This document shows positions 1 through 5,575 of a stretch of DNA of 7,856 nucleotides, piece after piece. The position numbers and the translations under genes are program-made. The notes under the pieces were generated by a model. It did no database searches, had not been told where the DNA came from, and worked only from the letters and a program-made list of their open reading frames with translations. Numbering within the stretch: the first letter of the stretch is position 1; every line of letters starts with the position of its first letter. This DNA is from a bacterium (lineage in GTDB: Bacteria > Patescibacteriota > Patescibacteriia > CAIQCM01): contig JAHFIF010000055.1 in NCBI GenBank assembly GCA_023246535.1, positions 1 to 7,856 on the forward strand, in the 5' to 3' direction.

Positions 1-1004
1 AACAGCGCGACCAAGCCGGCCATCGAAAACATAAGGCCCATGTTCTCGACCGAGCTCCAGGCGAGCGCGCGCTTGAGGTCGCTTTCAACGGCGGCCATGA
101 GCGCGCCGTAAAAGGCCGTGAACAGCGTGAGGGCGAGGAAGACGAAAATAACGGGCAGCGGAATGGAAAAATGCGCGACCGTTTCAAACGTGCGCAGCAA
201 GCCGTAGAGCGCCACCTTCAGCATGACGCCGCTCATGAGCGCCGAGGCCGAGGACGGCGCTTGCGGGTGCGCGGCCGGGAGCCATTCATGGAACGGGAAG
301 ATGCCGGCCTTGGCGGCAAAGCCGATCATGAGCAAAATAAGGCCGACGGTGGCGGCCGCGCCGGCGACCGGCGGCAGCTGCAGGAAGAGCGCGTTCATGT
401 TCCCGCCGGAAACAATGGCAAAGCCGGCAATGAGACAGGCGGCGCCCAACTGCGTCATGATGACGTAAGAAAAACCCGCTTTGATCGATTCATTGGTGCG
501 ATCGGCAATGACCAGGAAGTACGCGGCAAACGACATCACTTCCCAGGCAAAGAGGAAAAGGAGCGGCGTGCCGGAAATGAGCGTCAGCTGCATGCCAAAA
601 ACAAACAGCGCCGTGGCCATGTGCAGCCAAGGGAAGCGATACTTGTGGGTTTCGCGCGGCAAATAGGAAATGGAGAACCACGCCGCCAAGAAAACGCCGA
701 CGTTAACAAGCAGCAGGAAATAGGCCGCAAGCAGATCGACCGAAAGGGCGTGCGCCGGCAAGAACGGGAAAAAGCGCGCCAGGTCCAGGACCGGCACCAT
801 CGAAGCGCCAAAGAGCCCGCGATCCTGCCAGAACAAAAACGCGCCGGCGCCATATGCGCCCAACGCGGCGCCGAGCATGTTGATGGCGCCGACGATCGTA
901 TTGAAAGTTTTTGAGTTCTTTCCGAACAAACCGAAAATTCCGGCGATAAGCGTCAAGCCGAGCGAGGCAAACAACAAATAACAAATGGCGTTTTGGCTAA
1001 GCAT
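1..1004 (-). CDS. HyfB/HycC-type proton-antiporter membrane subunit (partial, 3' end outside window)
   Basis: Multi-spanning membrane subunit of a hydrogenase-4/complex I-like complex, of the Mrp-antiporter/NuoL-M-N family that moves protons or Na+ across the membrane. I translated it by hand from the ATG at 1004: 334 codons with no stop, open at the window edge. HyfB proteins are usually about 650-700 residues, so roughly half is visible. Hydrophobic helices are separated by short loops. Residue 155 is a Glu in a WEVMSF motif, matching the conserved TM5 glutamate. Residue 232 is a Lys in FAAKAG, matching the TM7 lysine. HEWLPAAHP (239-247), a Lys at 263 and SDLKRALAWSSVENMG (308-323) follow; the SVEN form is typical of HyfB/HycC rather than NuoL. 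All visible pumping residues are intact. The start overlaps the end of the small-subunit gene (shared ATGCTTAG) with no clear Shine-Dalgarno, which suggests translational coupling. NuoL/MrpA-like naming is possible, but the family is secure. Confidence 0.9.
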   Translation of the reverse strand, partial: MLSQNAICYLLFASLGLTLIAGIFGLFGKNSKTFNTIVGAINMLGAALGAYGAGAFLFWQDRGLFGASMVPVLDLARFFPFLPAHALSVDLLAAYFLLLVNVGVFLAAWFSISYLPRETHKYRFPWLHMATALFVFGMQLTLISGTPLLFLFAWEVMSFAAYFLVIADRTNESIKAGFSYVIMTQLGAACLIAGFAIVSGGNMNALFLQLPPVAGAAATVGLILLMIGFAAKAGIFPFHEWLPAAHPQAPSSASALMSGVMLKVALYGLLRTFETVAHFSIPLPVIFVFLALTLFTAFYGALMAAVESDLKRALAWSSVENMGLMFSMAGLVAL

Positions 1005-1539
1005 GTTTTTTGGCTTTGGCGGTTTCAAGCGCCGCGAGCAGGCCTTTCATGATGGCGAGCGGCGACGGCGGATCGCCGGGGATCTTGGCATCAACGGGAA
1101 TGACCGCGGAAACCGGACCAACAACCGCGTAGGAACCGTTCCAAACGCCGCCGGTAATGGCCGCATCCCCGACCGCAACGACAATTTTCGGCGCCGGCGT
1201 CATTTCATACGCCGTTTTAAGCGCGTGCTCCATGTTGCGCGTCACCGGCCCGGAAACGGTCAAAATGTCGGCATGGCGGGGCGAGGCGGTGAACGACAAA
1301 CCAAAGCGCTCGACGTCGTAATATGGATTACCCAGCGCGGTCAGTTCCAGCTCCTCGGCGTTGGTCGAACCCGCGTCAACGTGGCGGATCCGCAGCGCCC
1401 GGCCGCCATAAAGCTCGTCGACCAGCTTCTTAATATTTTCGCCAACCGCCTCAAAATTTTCTAAATTAAAATCACGAATCTTGGAGGGAGATTCGGTGAT
1501 CGTTCCCGTTCTTAAGGTTTTCCAAAGCAGTCTGAACAT
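997..1539 (-). CDS. NuoB/HycG-like small subunit of a complex I/hydrogenase-4-type complex, lacking all Fe-S cysteines
   Basis: A 180-residue homologue of the small subunit (HycG/HyfI, NuoB) that normally carries the iron-sulfur cluster nearest the active site. Family landmarks are clear: an N-terminal leader resembling 'LLWKTLRTGTITE', RHVDAGSTN (52-60), ELELTALGNPYYDVERFG (63-80), ASPRHADILTVSGPVTRNM (85-103), and IPVDAKIPGDPPSP (147-160). Residues 56, 59 and 62, where HycG has Cys in DCGSCNGCELE, are Ala, Thr and Glu. The GDCA cysteine is Ala126, and the cysteine of PGCPP is Asp156. The protein has no cysteine anywhere. The frame is intact and the rest of the fold is conserved, so this is not a decayed pseudogene. 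It is the first gene of its operon, behind a promoter at 1551-1580, and its stop overlaps the antiporter start. It probably sits on the cytoplasmic face as a structural or conformational element. It resembles the hydrogenase-related (Ehr) complexes, but I cannot say whether those share this loss. Confidence 0.88.
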   Translation of the reverse strand: MFRLLWKTLRTGTITESPSKIRDFNLENFEAVGENIKKLVDELYGGRALRIRHVDAGSTNAEELELTALGNPYYDVERFGLSFTASPRHADILTVSGPVTRNMEHALKTAYEMTPAPKIVVAVGDAAITGGVWNGSYAVVGPVSAVIPVDAKIPGDPPSPLAIMKGLLAALETAKAKKHA

Positions 1540-1550
1540 TGCAAGATAGA

Positions 1551-1580
1551 ACTATAGCGCAAACCGTTTTCCCCTGTAAA
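1551..1580 (-). promoter_or_regulatory. Probable sigma70-type promoter of the small-subunit/antiporter operon
   Basis: On the minus strand TTTACA (1580-1575) and TATAGT (1556-1551) are separated by 18 bases, and each matches the consensus at 5 of 6 positions. The -10 box ends only 11 bases before the ATG at 1539, so transcription would start about 4-5 bases upstream of the start codon. No Shine-Dalgarno is present in the gap. This suggests a nearly leaderless mRNA. It lies just after the lipoprotein terminator, so the operon appears independently transcribed. Confidence 0.55.
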
Positions 1581-1612
1581 GTGCACGAATTCGCCGGCCG
1601 GCGGCGGGCCGG

Positions 1613-1645
1613 AAAAAGAAAAACGAAGGGCCGGATGCCCTTCGT
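1613..1645 (-). terminator. Intrinsic terminator of the lipoprotein gene
   Basis: A perfect 9-bp stem (1645-1637 with 1631-1623, ACGAAGGGC/GCCCTTCGT) with a 5-base loop is followed on the minus strand by a T-rich run (TTTTTC, then TTTTTCC, to 1613). It begins 19 bases after the lipoprotein stop codon and ends about 30 bases before the next promoter. It should separate the lipoprotein transcript from the downstream operon. Confidence 0.85.
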
Positions 1646-1663
1646 CGAGTTTGTTTTCGTTAT

Positions 1664-2545
1664 TTACCGATTGACGGTCGCCGATGGAAAGGCGGCGAGC
1701 GCCGGCGGCAAGGATGATTCGCCCCTGGCGAGCGGCACGTGGTAATCGCTCGGCACTAAGTATGCGGCAACCTGAGAAGCCTCGGCGTCCAAACCCGCCG
1801 TCTCGATCTGAGCGGCCCAGGTTCCGTCGAGACGGATCGTTGTCAGCGGCCAAGCCCAAAATGGTTTTGTCCACCAACCGCCATGAACATTGATGTACAC
1901 TGCGACGCTATTGCAGTAAGGCGCCGCCCCGCTGACCTGCCCCAAAGCGAAACCAACGCCATACATTGGCTGCAGGCTGGTGATACTGATATTCGGAGTC
2001 CCGGCGTCCATGAAACCGTCAGCTTGGCTGGCGCAGTATGTAGCGCCGGCGTCATTCGTTGGCAACCAGCCCGAAACCAAGTTCACGACATAATCCTGTC
2101 TCAAGTTAACATGATCGCCTGAACATATGATCCCGTCGTAGACTATGGCCGCTGTTTGCTGGTCGCCCGATTCTGGGACGAGGGCCGTGAAAGTGAAAGC
2201 GTATATGCACGGCAAACCCGCCGTCATAACACCCGTGCAAGTCGTCGCCTTGTCATCGGCCGCGAGTTGGGAAGAATATGGAGCCACTGAACAATTTTCA
2301 CGAATTCCCGAAGGCGATGCCGTGATCGTGACCGTGACCGGGACGACTTGTCCGAGAGCGAGCGTGTCGGGAAGGGTCGAGAAGACCACATCGGCAACGA
2401 CCGGTACCGTAACAAAAGCATCGACCGCGACACTTGTTTCAACGAAGGCGTCGGGCTTTGCTTGATTGTCAGCGGACGAACCGCAGCCGGCAAGCAAGAG
2501 CGCGAGGACAATTCCCATCGATCGATTTTCAATGTGCTGTCGCAT
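1664..2545 (-). CDS. Secreted lipoprotein with two beta-rich modules, function unknown
   Basis: A 293-residue predicted lipoprotein. Residues 10-20 are a hydrophobic signal segment ending in the lipobox LLAGC, with Cys21 as the lipid-modified residue, so it should be anchored on the outer face of a membrane. A linker (22-53) rich in Asp, Ala and Val contains DAFV twice. Residues about 55-157 look like a beta-sandwich (alternating hydrophobics, VVPVTVTITASP). Residues about 187-293 resemble a module I have seen at the C-terminus of various secreted bacterial proteins, marked by YINVHGGWWTKP, then DGTWAAQI, then AAYLVP; this comes from memory and no function is known to me. The mature protein has six cysteines besides Cys21 (85, 103, 113, 141, 171, 211), consistent with disulfides outside the cytoplasm. 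The start at 2545 is supported by AAGGAG seven bases upstream. It is a single-gene unit, divergent from the carbonic-anhydrase-like gene, and I find no functional link to its neighbours. Confidence 0.82.
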   Translation of the reverse strand: MRQHIENRSMGIVLALLLAGCGSSADNQAKPDAFVETSVAVDAFVTVPVVADVVFSTLPDTLALGQVVPVTVTITASPSGIRENCSVAPYSSQLAADDKATTCTGVMTAGLPCIYAFTFTALVPESGDQQTAAIVYDGIICSGDHVNLRQDYVVNLVSGWLPTNDAGATYCASQADGFMDAGTPNISITSLQPMYGVGFALGQVSGAAPYCNSVAVYINVHGGWWTKPFWAWPLTTIRLDGTWAAQIETAGLDAEASQVAAYLVPSDYHVPLARGESSLPPALAAFPSATVNR

Positions 2546-2552
2546 CTTCCTT

Positions 2553-2558
2553 CTCCTT
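2553..2558 (-). promoter_or_regulatory. Shine-Dalgarno of the lipoprotein gene
   Basis: AAGGAG on the minus strand ends seven bases before the ATG at 2545. It decides in favour of this Met over the internal Met at residue 10, which has no such site. Confidence 0.75.
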
Positions 2559-2605
2559 ATCGCGAGGTTAGAACGCTAGAACGGGCTTAATCGGCGCGAC
2601 ATTTA

Positions 2606-2634
2606 AAGCTACACCCCCTCCCCCGGCCGGTCAA
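2606..2634 (-). promoter_or_regulatory. Possible weak promoter of the lipoprotein gene
   Basis: On the minus strand TTGACC (2634-2629) and TAGCTT (2611-2606) are 17 bases apart, about 60 bases upstream of the start codon. The -35 box is good and the -10 box poor (3 of 6), so this is only a candidate. The spacer is a G-rich tract. Confidence 0.3.
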
Positions 2635-2699
2635 GACGCCACAGTTAGATAACCAGGCCCAAAAACACCTCGGGCAAGCGAACTTTCGCCCAGAAGAAT

Positions 2700-2727
2700 T
2701 TGACTTTAAATGCCGTAGCAGTATCTT
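2700..2727 (+). promoter_or_regulatory. Candidate promoter of the carbonic-anhydrase-like gene
   Basis: TTGACT (2700-2705) and TATCTT (2722-2727) are separated by 16 bases, inside an AT-rich stretch of the divergent intergenic region. Transcription would begin near 2734, giving a leader of about 90 bases that includes the terminator-like hairpin at 2753-2778. A perfect TTGACA further down (2785-2790) has no convincing -10 box. Confidence 0.4.
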
Positions 2728-2752
2728 ATATCTTCGCCGAACGCTTTCGACG

Positions 2753-2778
2753 AACGAACCTTGGTTCGTTTTTTGTTT
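2753..2778 (+). terminator. Terminator-like hairpin in the leader of the carbonic-anhydrase-like gene
   Basis: AACGAAC (2753-2759) pairs perfectly with GTTCGTT (2764-2770) around a CTTG loop. Bases 2769-2774 are all T, followed by G and three more T. This has the form of an intrinsic terminator on the plus strand, though the stem is short and AT-rich. No plus-strand gene precedes it, so it would act on a transcript begun in the same intergenic region, as an attenuator or the end of a short RNA. Confidence 0.5.
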
Positions 2779-2812
2779 CGTAAATTGACAATCGATCACC
2801 GATAGCAACATC

Positions 2813-2819
2813 AGGAGGT
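2813..2819 (+). promoter_or_regulatory. Strong Shine-Dalgarno of the carbonic-anhydrase-like gene
   Basis: AGGAGGT is a near-perfect anti-16S match, with GGAGG ending eight bases before the ATG at 2827. It fixes that start and contrasts with the weak or absent sites on the minus-strand operons. Confidence 0.8.
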
Positions 2820-2826
2820 AGCGACC

Positions 2827-4095
2827 ATGCACCGATTCAAAGACGCGCATCGCGGACCGTTGGAATTTACGCAGCCGCGCGAACGGCCGGCCGAAACGAC
2901 TTCGCCGATCATTCGCCGCCTGCTTTTAGCCAACGAAGAGTACAGCCGATTGTACGTCGCCGATGCGCCGCAGCGCGAACAATGGTTCGCGAGCCACAAG
3001 TTTCGCGTTTCCTGCCGCATTTGCAGCGATTGGCGCTGCCAGTTTTTGGAGCCGGCGCTGGGACAACGCCACGGGCACGGCCCGGGCATTCCCGCCGGCA
3101 TCCTCAAGGTCGAACGCTCCGCCGGAGCCATTTCGGCCTTTGATTCGCATGCCACATGCATGCACACGCTGCGCCTCGTCAAAAAGTGCCGCGCCGCCGG
3201 GATGAAGCTCATGGACCTGGAATTCGCCCATGCTTCGTCGCTGGCGCCGCAATCGTCATCATGCGCCGCCATGGGGCATGACACGCCCGCGGCCCAGCGC
3301 GTCGTCACCTACAACGCGGCCGAAGCCAACTATGCCTACCGCGGCACGGTCGTCGCCGTCCCCTGCCTCTACGACACCGACACCGGGTCGATCAAGGTTT
3401 TCGGACCCGACGGCCGCGCGGTCGACACGCTCGCGGTCGCCAAGGAACGGCTGCTTAAAAAACTCGGACCGATCGCGGCCCGGCTGCGCGGCATGATCAA
3501 CGAGGTCCTGCCCGAAACTTGGGAGCCGCTCGCCGCCCTCGACGCCGAAAGCCGCAACGCTTTCGCGCGTGAGCTGGCGCAATACCTGGCGATGAACGTC
3601 GTCTGGGTGCGGCGCCGGCGCAAGCACAAGCATGAAGCCAACCTCCTGACCCACGAAGAGCGCCTGCTGGTCTTCGGCCGCCGCGTCGCGCCGCTCACCG
3701 ACATGCCGGTCTTCCTGATCAGCGACCACAGCAGCCATCAGCGCCTCAGTTTCCGCACCGGCTTGAAGTTCGTCTACGGCAATACGCTCGCCGACGCCAT
3801 CCGCGACGACAATCGCAACTGGTCGACGCCGATCTTCTTGAACACGGCTTGCGACGAAGTGAGCCGCCGCATCATGCGCCTCAACATCCGCCACGCGCGC
3901 GTTCGGCTCGAATCCTACGCCGACGACGCGTATCAGGAGATCAAGGATTACATCCTCGACGAGCATTTGCGGACCCGATTCCGTTCCGTGCCCGGCTGGG
4001 TCAAGGACGACCTGCAGAAGGATCGTTTCATGGCCGGCTTGTCCTGGTGCCTCTCGGTCTCCGGCAGCGATTGGGGCCTGCGCCCCTTCTGCTGA
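2827..4095 (+). CDS. CsoSCA-like (carboxysomal-shell type) beta-carbonic anhydrase homologue
   Basis: A 422-residue soluble protein with no signal peptide. Predicted reaction: reversible zinc-dependent hydration of CO2 to bicarbonate. CSDWR at 66-70 gives a zinc Cys66 and an Asp68/Arg70 pair like the C-x-D-x-R of beta-carbonic anhydrases. His135 (EFAHAS) and Cys146 (SSSCAAMGHD) would complete the site. From memory, the ligands of Halothiobacillus CsoSCA are Cys173, His242 and Cys253; the spacings of 69 and 11 residues are identical here. Further matches to my recollection of that protein are SAGAISAFDS (98-107), the HD after the last Cys (151-152) and YDTDTGSIKVFGPDG (182-196). About 225 residues follow, where CsoSCA has a degenerate second catalytic copy; I see no second zinc motif. 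The N-terminal helical domain seems short (CsoSCA is about 514 residues). No RuBisCO or shell gene is adjacent. The gene stands alone between its own leader and terminator. Confidence 0.75.
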   Translation: MHRFKDAHRGPLEFTQPRERPAETTSPIIRRLLLANEEYSRLYVADAPQREQWFASHKFRVSCRICSDWRCQFLEPALGQRHGHGPGIPAGILKVERSAGAISAFDSHATCMHTLRLVKKCRAAGMKLMDLEFAHASSLAPQSSSCAAMGHDTPAAQRVVTYNAAEANYAYRGTVVAVPCLYDTDTGSIKVFGPDGRAVDTLAVAKERLLKKLGPIAARLRGMINEVLPETWEPLAALDAESRNAFARELAQYLAMNVVWVRRRRKHKHEANLLTHEERLLVFGRRVAPLTDMPVFLISDHSSHQRLSFRTGLKFVYGNTLADAIRDDNRNWSTPIFLNTACDEVSRRIMRLNIRHARVRLESYADDAYQEIKDYILDEHLRTRFRSVPGWVKDDLQKDRFMAGLSWCLSVSGSDWGLRPFC

Positions 4096-4123
4096 GGCGA
4101 CCGCCAAACGCGACTAACAACGC

Positions 4124-4154
4124 GCCCCGCCATCACTCGGATGACGGGGCTTTT
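4124..4154 (+). terminator. Intrinsic terminator of the carbonic-anhydrase-like gene
   Basis: An 11-bp stem (4124-4134 with 4140-4150, GCCCCGCCATC/GATGACGGGGC) with one C-A mismatch and an ACTCG loop is followed by TTTTAATTT. It starts 28 bases after the stop codon. It has no T-run on the minus strand, so it works in the plus direction only. Confidence 0.88.
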
Positions 4155-4179
4155 AATTTAAAAAAATAATTCCACTTCC

Positions 4180-4302
4180 GTCATTCCAGCCCGTGAGCTG
4201 GAATCCAGAACGGTTTAAACAACATTTCTGGATCCACTCTTCGGAGTGCTGGGCAACGCACTGAAATATAGCATAGTGCGCGCCAGCTTTCGCTGGGATG
4301 AC
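4180..4302. repeat. Imperfect palindromic intergenic repeat (REP/MITE-like)
   Basis: The ends are inverted copies: GTCATTCCAGC (4180-4190) and GCTGGGATGAC (4292-4302), with one mismatch. GAATCCAGAA (4201-4210) and TTCTGGATCC (4226-4235) form a second, inner inverted pair. Local hairpins are CCAGC/GCTGG at each end (4186-4201 and 4283-4296) and a CACTC-TTCG-GAGTG hairpin (4235-4248). The right-end hairpin has a GAAA loop when read on the minus strand. No coding potential is seen. The layout resembles the 'GTCATTCC...CTGGAT...GGATGAC' class of dispersed palindromic elements found between genes. It sits 21 bases after the permease stop, so it may also act as the 3' end of that operon; no other terminator is seen there. 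Confidence 0.65.
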
Positions 4303-4323
4303 AAAAGAATTCAACCTCATCAA

Positions 4324-5571
4324 TTATTCGTAATGCAGCGCTTCGATCGGATTTTTCTTGGCGGCTTTGCCCGCGGGATAAATGCCGAAGACCAAACCGA
4401 TGAACGACGAAACAATGACGGCGAGGAGGACGGCATTGAGCGGCAAGGCGAACGACCAGACGATGCCGCCGAATTTATTGACGACGACATAGGCCAAATA
4501 ACTCAAGCCGGCGCCGAGGGCAATGCCGATGGCGCCGCCAAAAAAGGTCAGAATGACCGACTCGCAGAGGAATTGCAGCCGGATGTCGCTGTTGGTCGCG
4601 CCGACGGCTTTGCGCAAACCAATCTCTTTGGTCCGCTCGATGACGGAAACGAGCATGATGTTCATGATCCCGATCCCGCCCACCACGAGCGAGATGGCGG
4701 CGATCGAGGTGAGAAAAATGGAAAGGATCGAGGTGATGTTGCCGAGGATCGAGAGCAGGTCGTCCTGGGTGCTGATCTGGAAATCGGCCTTGTTCGGATC
4801 GGTGATCCCGTGGTCGGTCATGAGCACCTCGGTGATCCGGCTTTTGACGAAATTAAGGTCGTAGCGGTCGTTGTATTTGACGATGAAAACGGAATAGTAA
4901 TCGATGCCCTGGAGCTGCTTTTGCGCGACCGATGACGGCATGATGACCACGTCGCTCAAGTCGCCGGCAAACAGCGACCCCTTGTTGGTCGAGAGCAGGC
5001 CGATGACCTGGAACGGCAGATTCTTGATGCGGATGCTTTTGCCGATCGGGTCGGCCGAACCGAAAAGATTTTTGGCGACGTTCTTTCCGATGAGCGCGAC
5101 ATGGTTGAGCGAATCGATGTCGTTCTGGTCAAACCACACGCCGCGCGAGGTCGTAATGTTGACGGCGGTGATAAAATCCGTGTTCACGCCGACGTAGGTG
5201 ACGGCCGTGTCGTTGTTGCCGTAAACGGCGCGCGAGATGCCGCGCACTTCGGCCGCGACGGCGGAAATGGCCGGCTCGCGCTTGAGCGCCGCAATGTCGT
5301 TGTCACGCAGCGTTTTGATGATGACGCCGAGGACGGCAGACGGCGGCTGAAATTTGGAGCTCGACGAGCTGGCGGTCGGATTGATGATGATCAGATTACT
5401 GCCAATGCCCTGAACCTGGGCCAAAATGTAATCTTGCGCCGACTGGCCGAGCGACATGAGCAGGATGACCGAGGTGATGCCAATGATGATGCCGAGCATC
5501 GTCAAGAACGTCCGCATGCGCGAACGAGCCAAACCTCTCCATGATATTTTTACAGCGTCGGTAATGCGCAT
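4324..5571 (-). CDS. MacB-type ABC transporter permease (FtsX fold)
   Basis: Membrane subunit of a MacAB-type exporter, 415 residues with the start at 5571. Residues about 21-45 form the first membrane helix (TMLGIIIGITSVILLMSLG). A large extracytoplasmic domain (about 46-275, MacB-PCD type) follows. Three further helices (about 281-310, 335-365 and 380-402) form the FtsX domain. The coupling motif ERTKEIGLRKAVGAT (312-326) and the terminal GIYPAGKAAKKNPIEAL (396-412) are typical. Unlike E. coli MacB, the ATPase is a separate protein. The frame is open upstream to 5796, but that part would overlap the ATPase gene and has shadow-like composition; homology begins at MRITDAVKISWRGL. The start lies four bases after the ATPase stop with no clear Shine-Dalgarno, so coupling is likely. 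These permeases act mechanically and do not carry substrate through the membrane themselves. The substrate is unknown: a drug, peptide or lipoprotein is possible. Confidence 0.93.
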   Translation of the reverse strand: MRITDAVKISWRGLARSRMRTFLTMLGIIIGITSVILLMSLGQSAQDYILAQVQGIGSNLIIINPTASSSSSKFQPPSAVLGVIIKTLRDNDIAALKREPAISAVAAEVRGISRAVYGNNDTAVTYVGVNTDFITAVNITTSRGVWFDQNDIDSLNHVALIGKNVAKNLFGSADPIGKSIRIKNLPFQVIGLLSTNKGSLFAGDLSDVVIMPSSVAQKQLQGIDYYSVFIVKYNDRYDLNFVKSRITEVLMTDHGITDPNKADFQISTQDDLLSILGNITSILSIFLTSIAAISLVVGGIGIMNIMLVSVIERTKEIGLRKAVGATNSDIRLQFLCESVILTFFGGAIGIALGAGLSYLAYVVVNKFGGIVWSFALPLNAVLLAVIVSSFIGLVFGIYPAGKAAKKNPIEALHYE

Positions 5572-5575
5572 ATTG

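Noticed and set aside
171..914. Long plus-strand open frame opposite the antiporter gene
   Set aside because: Its translation is dominated by Arg, Gly, Gln and Glu with no domain, while the minus strand in this stretch reads as a clean membrane protein with family motifs.
997..1539. Small-subunit gene as a pseudogene
   Set aside because: The frame is complete, the non-cysteine family motifs are well conserved, and it has its own promoter and coupled downstream gene. Loss limited to the cysteines suggests changed function.
2785..2790. Perfect TTGACA as a second promoter for the carbonic-anhydrase-like gene
   Set aside because: At 16-18 bases downstream there is only ACATCA-like sequence overlapping the Shine-Dalgarno, so no acceptable -10 box is seen. 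It is mentioned only as context.
2827..4095. Ordinary plant/bacterial-type beta-carbonic anhydrase
   Set aside because: The protein is about twice the usual size, and the classical G-H-x-x-C is absent. The His and second Cys are 11 residues apart, as in CsoSCA, instead of three.
3259..4107. 282-residue minus-strand open frame opposite the carbonic-anhydrase-like gene
   Set aside because: Ala/Val/Asp/Gly-rich shadow of a GC-rich gene. The plus strand has a strong ribosome site, zinc-site motifs and a terminator.
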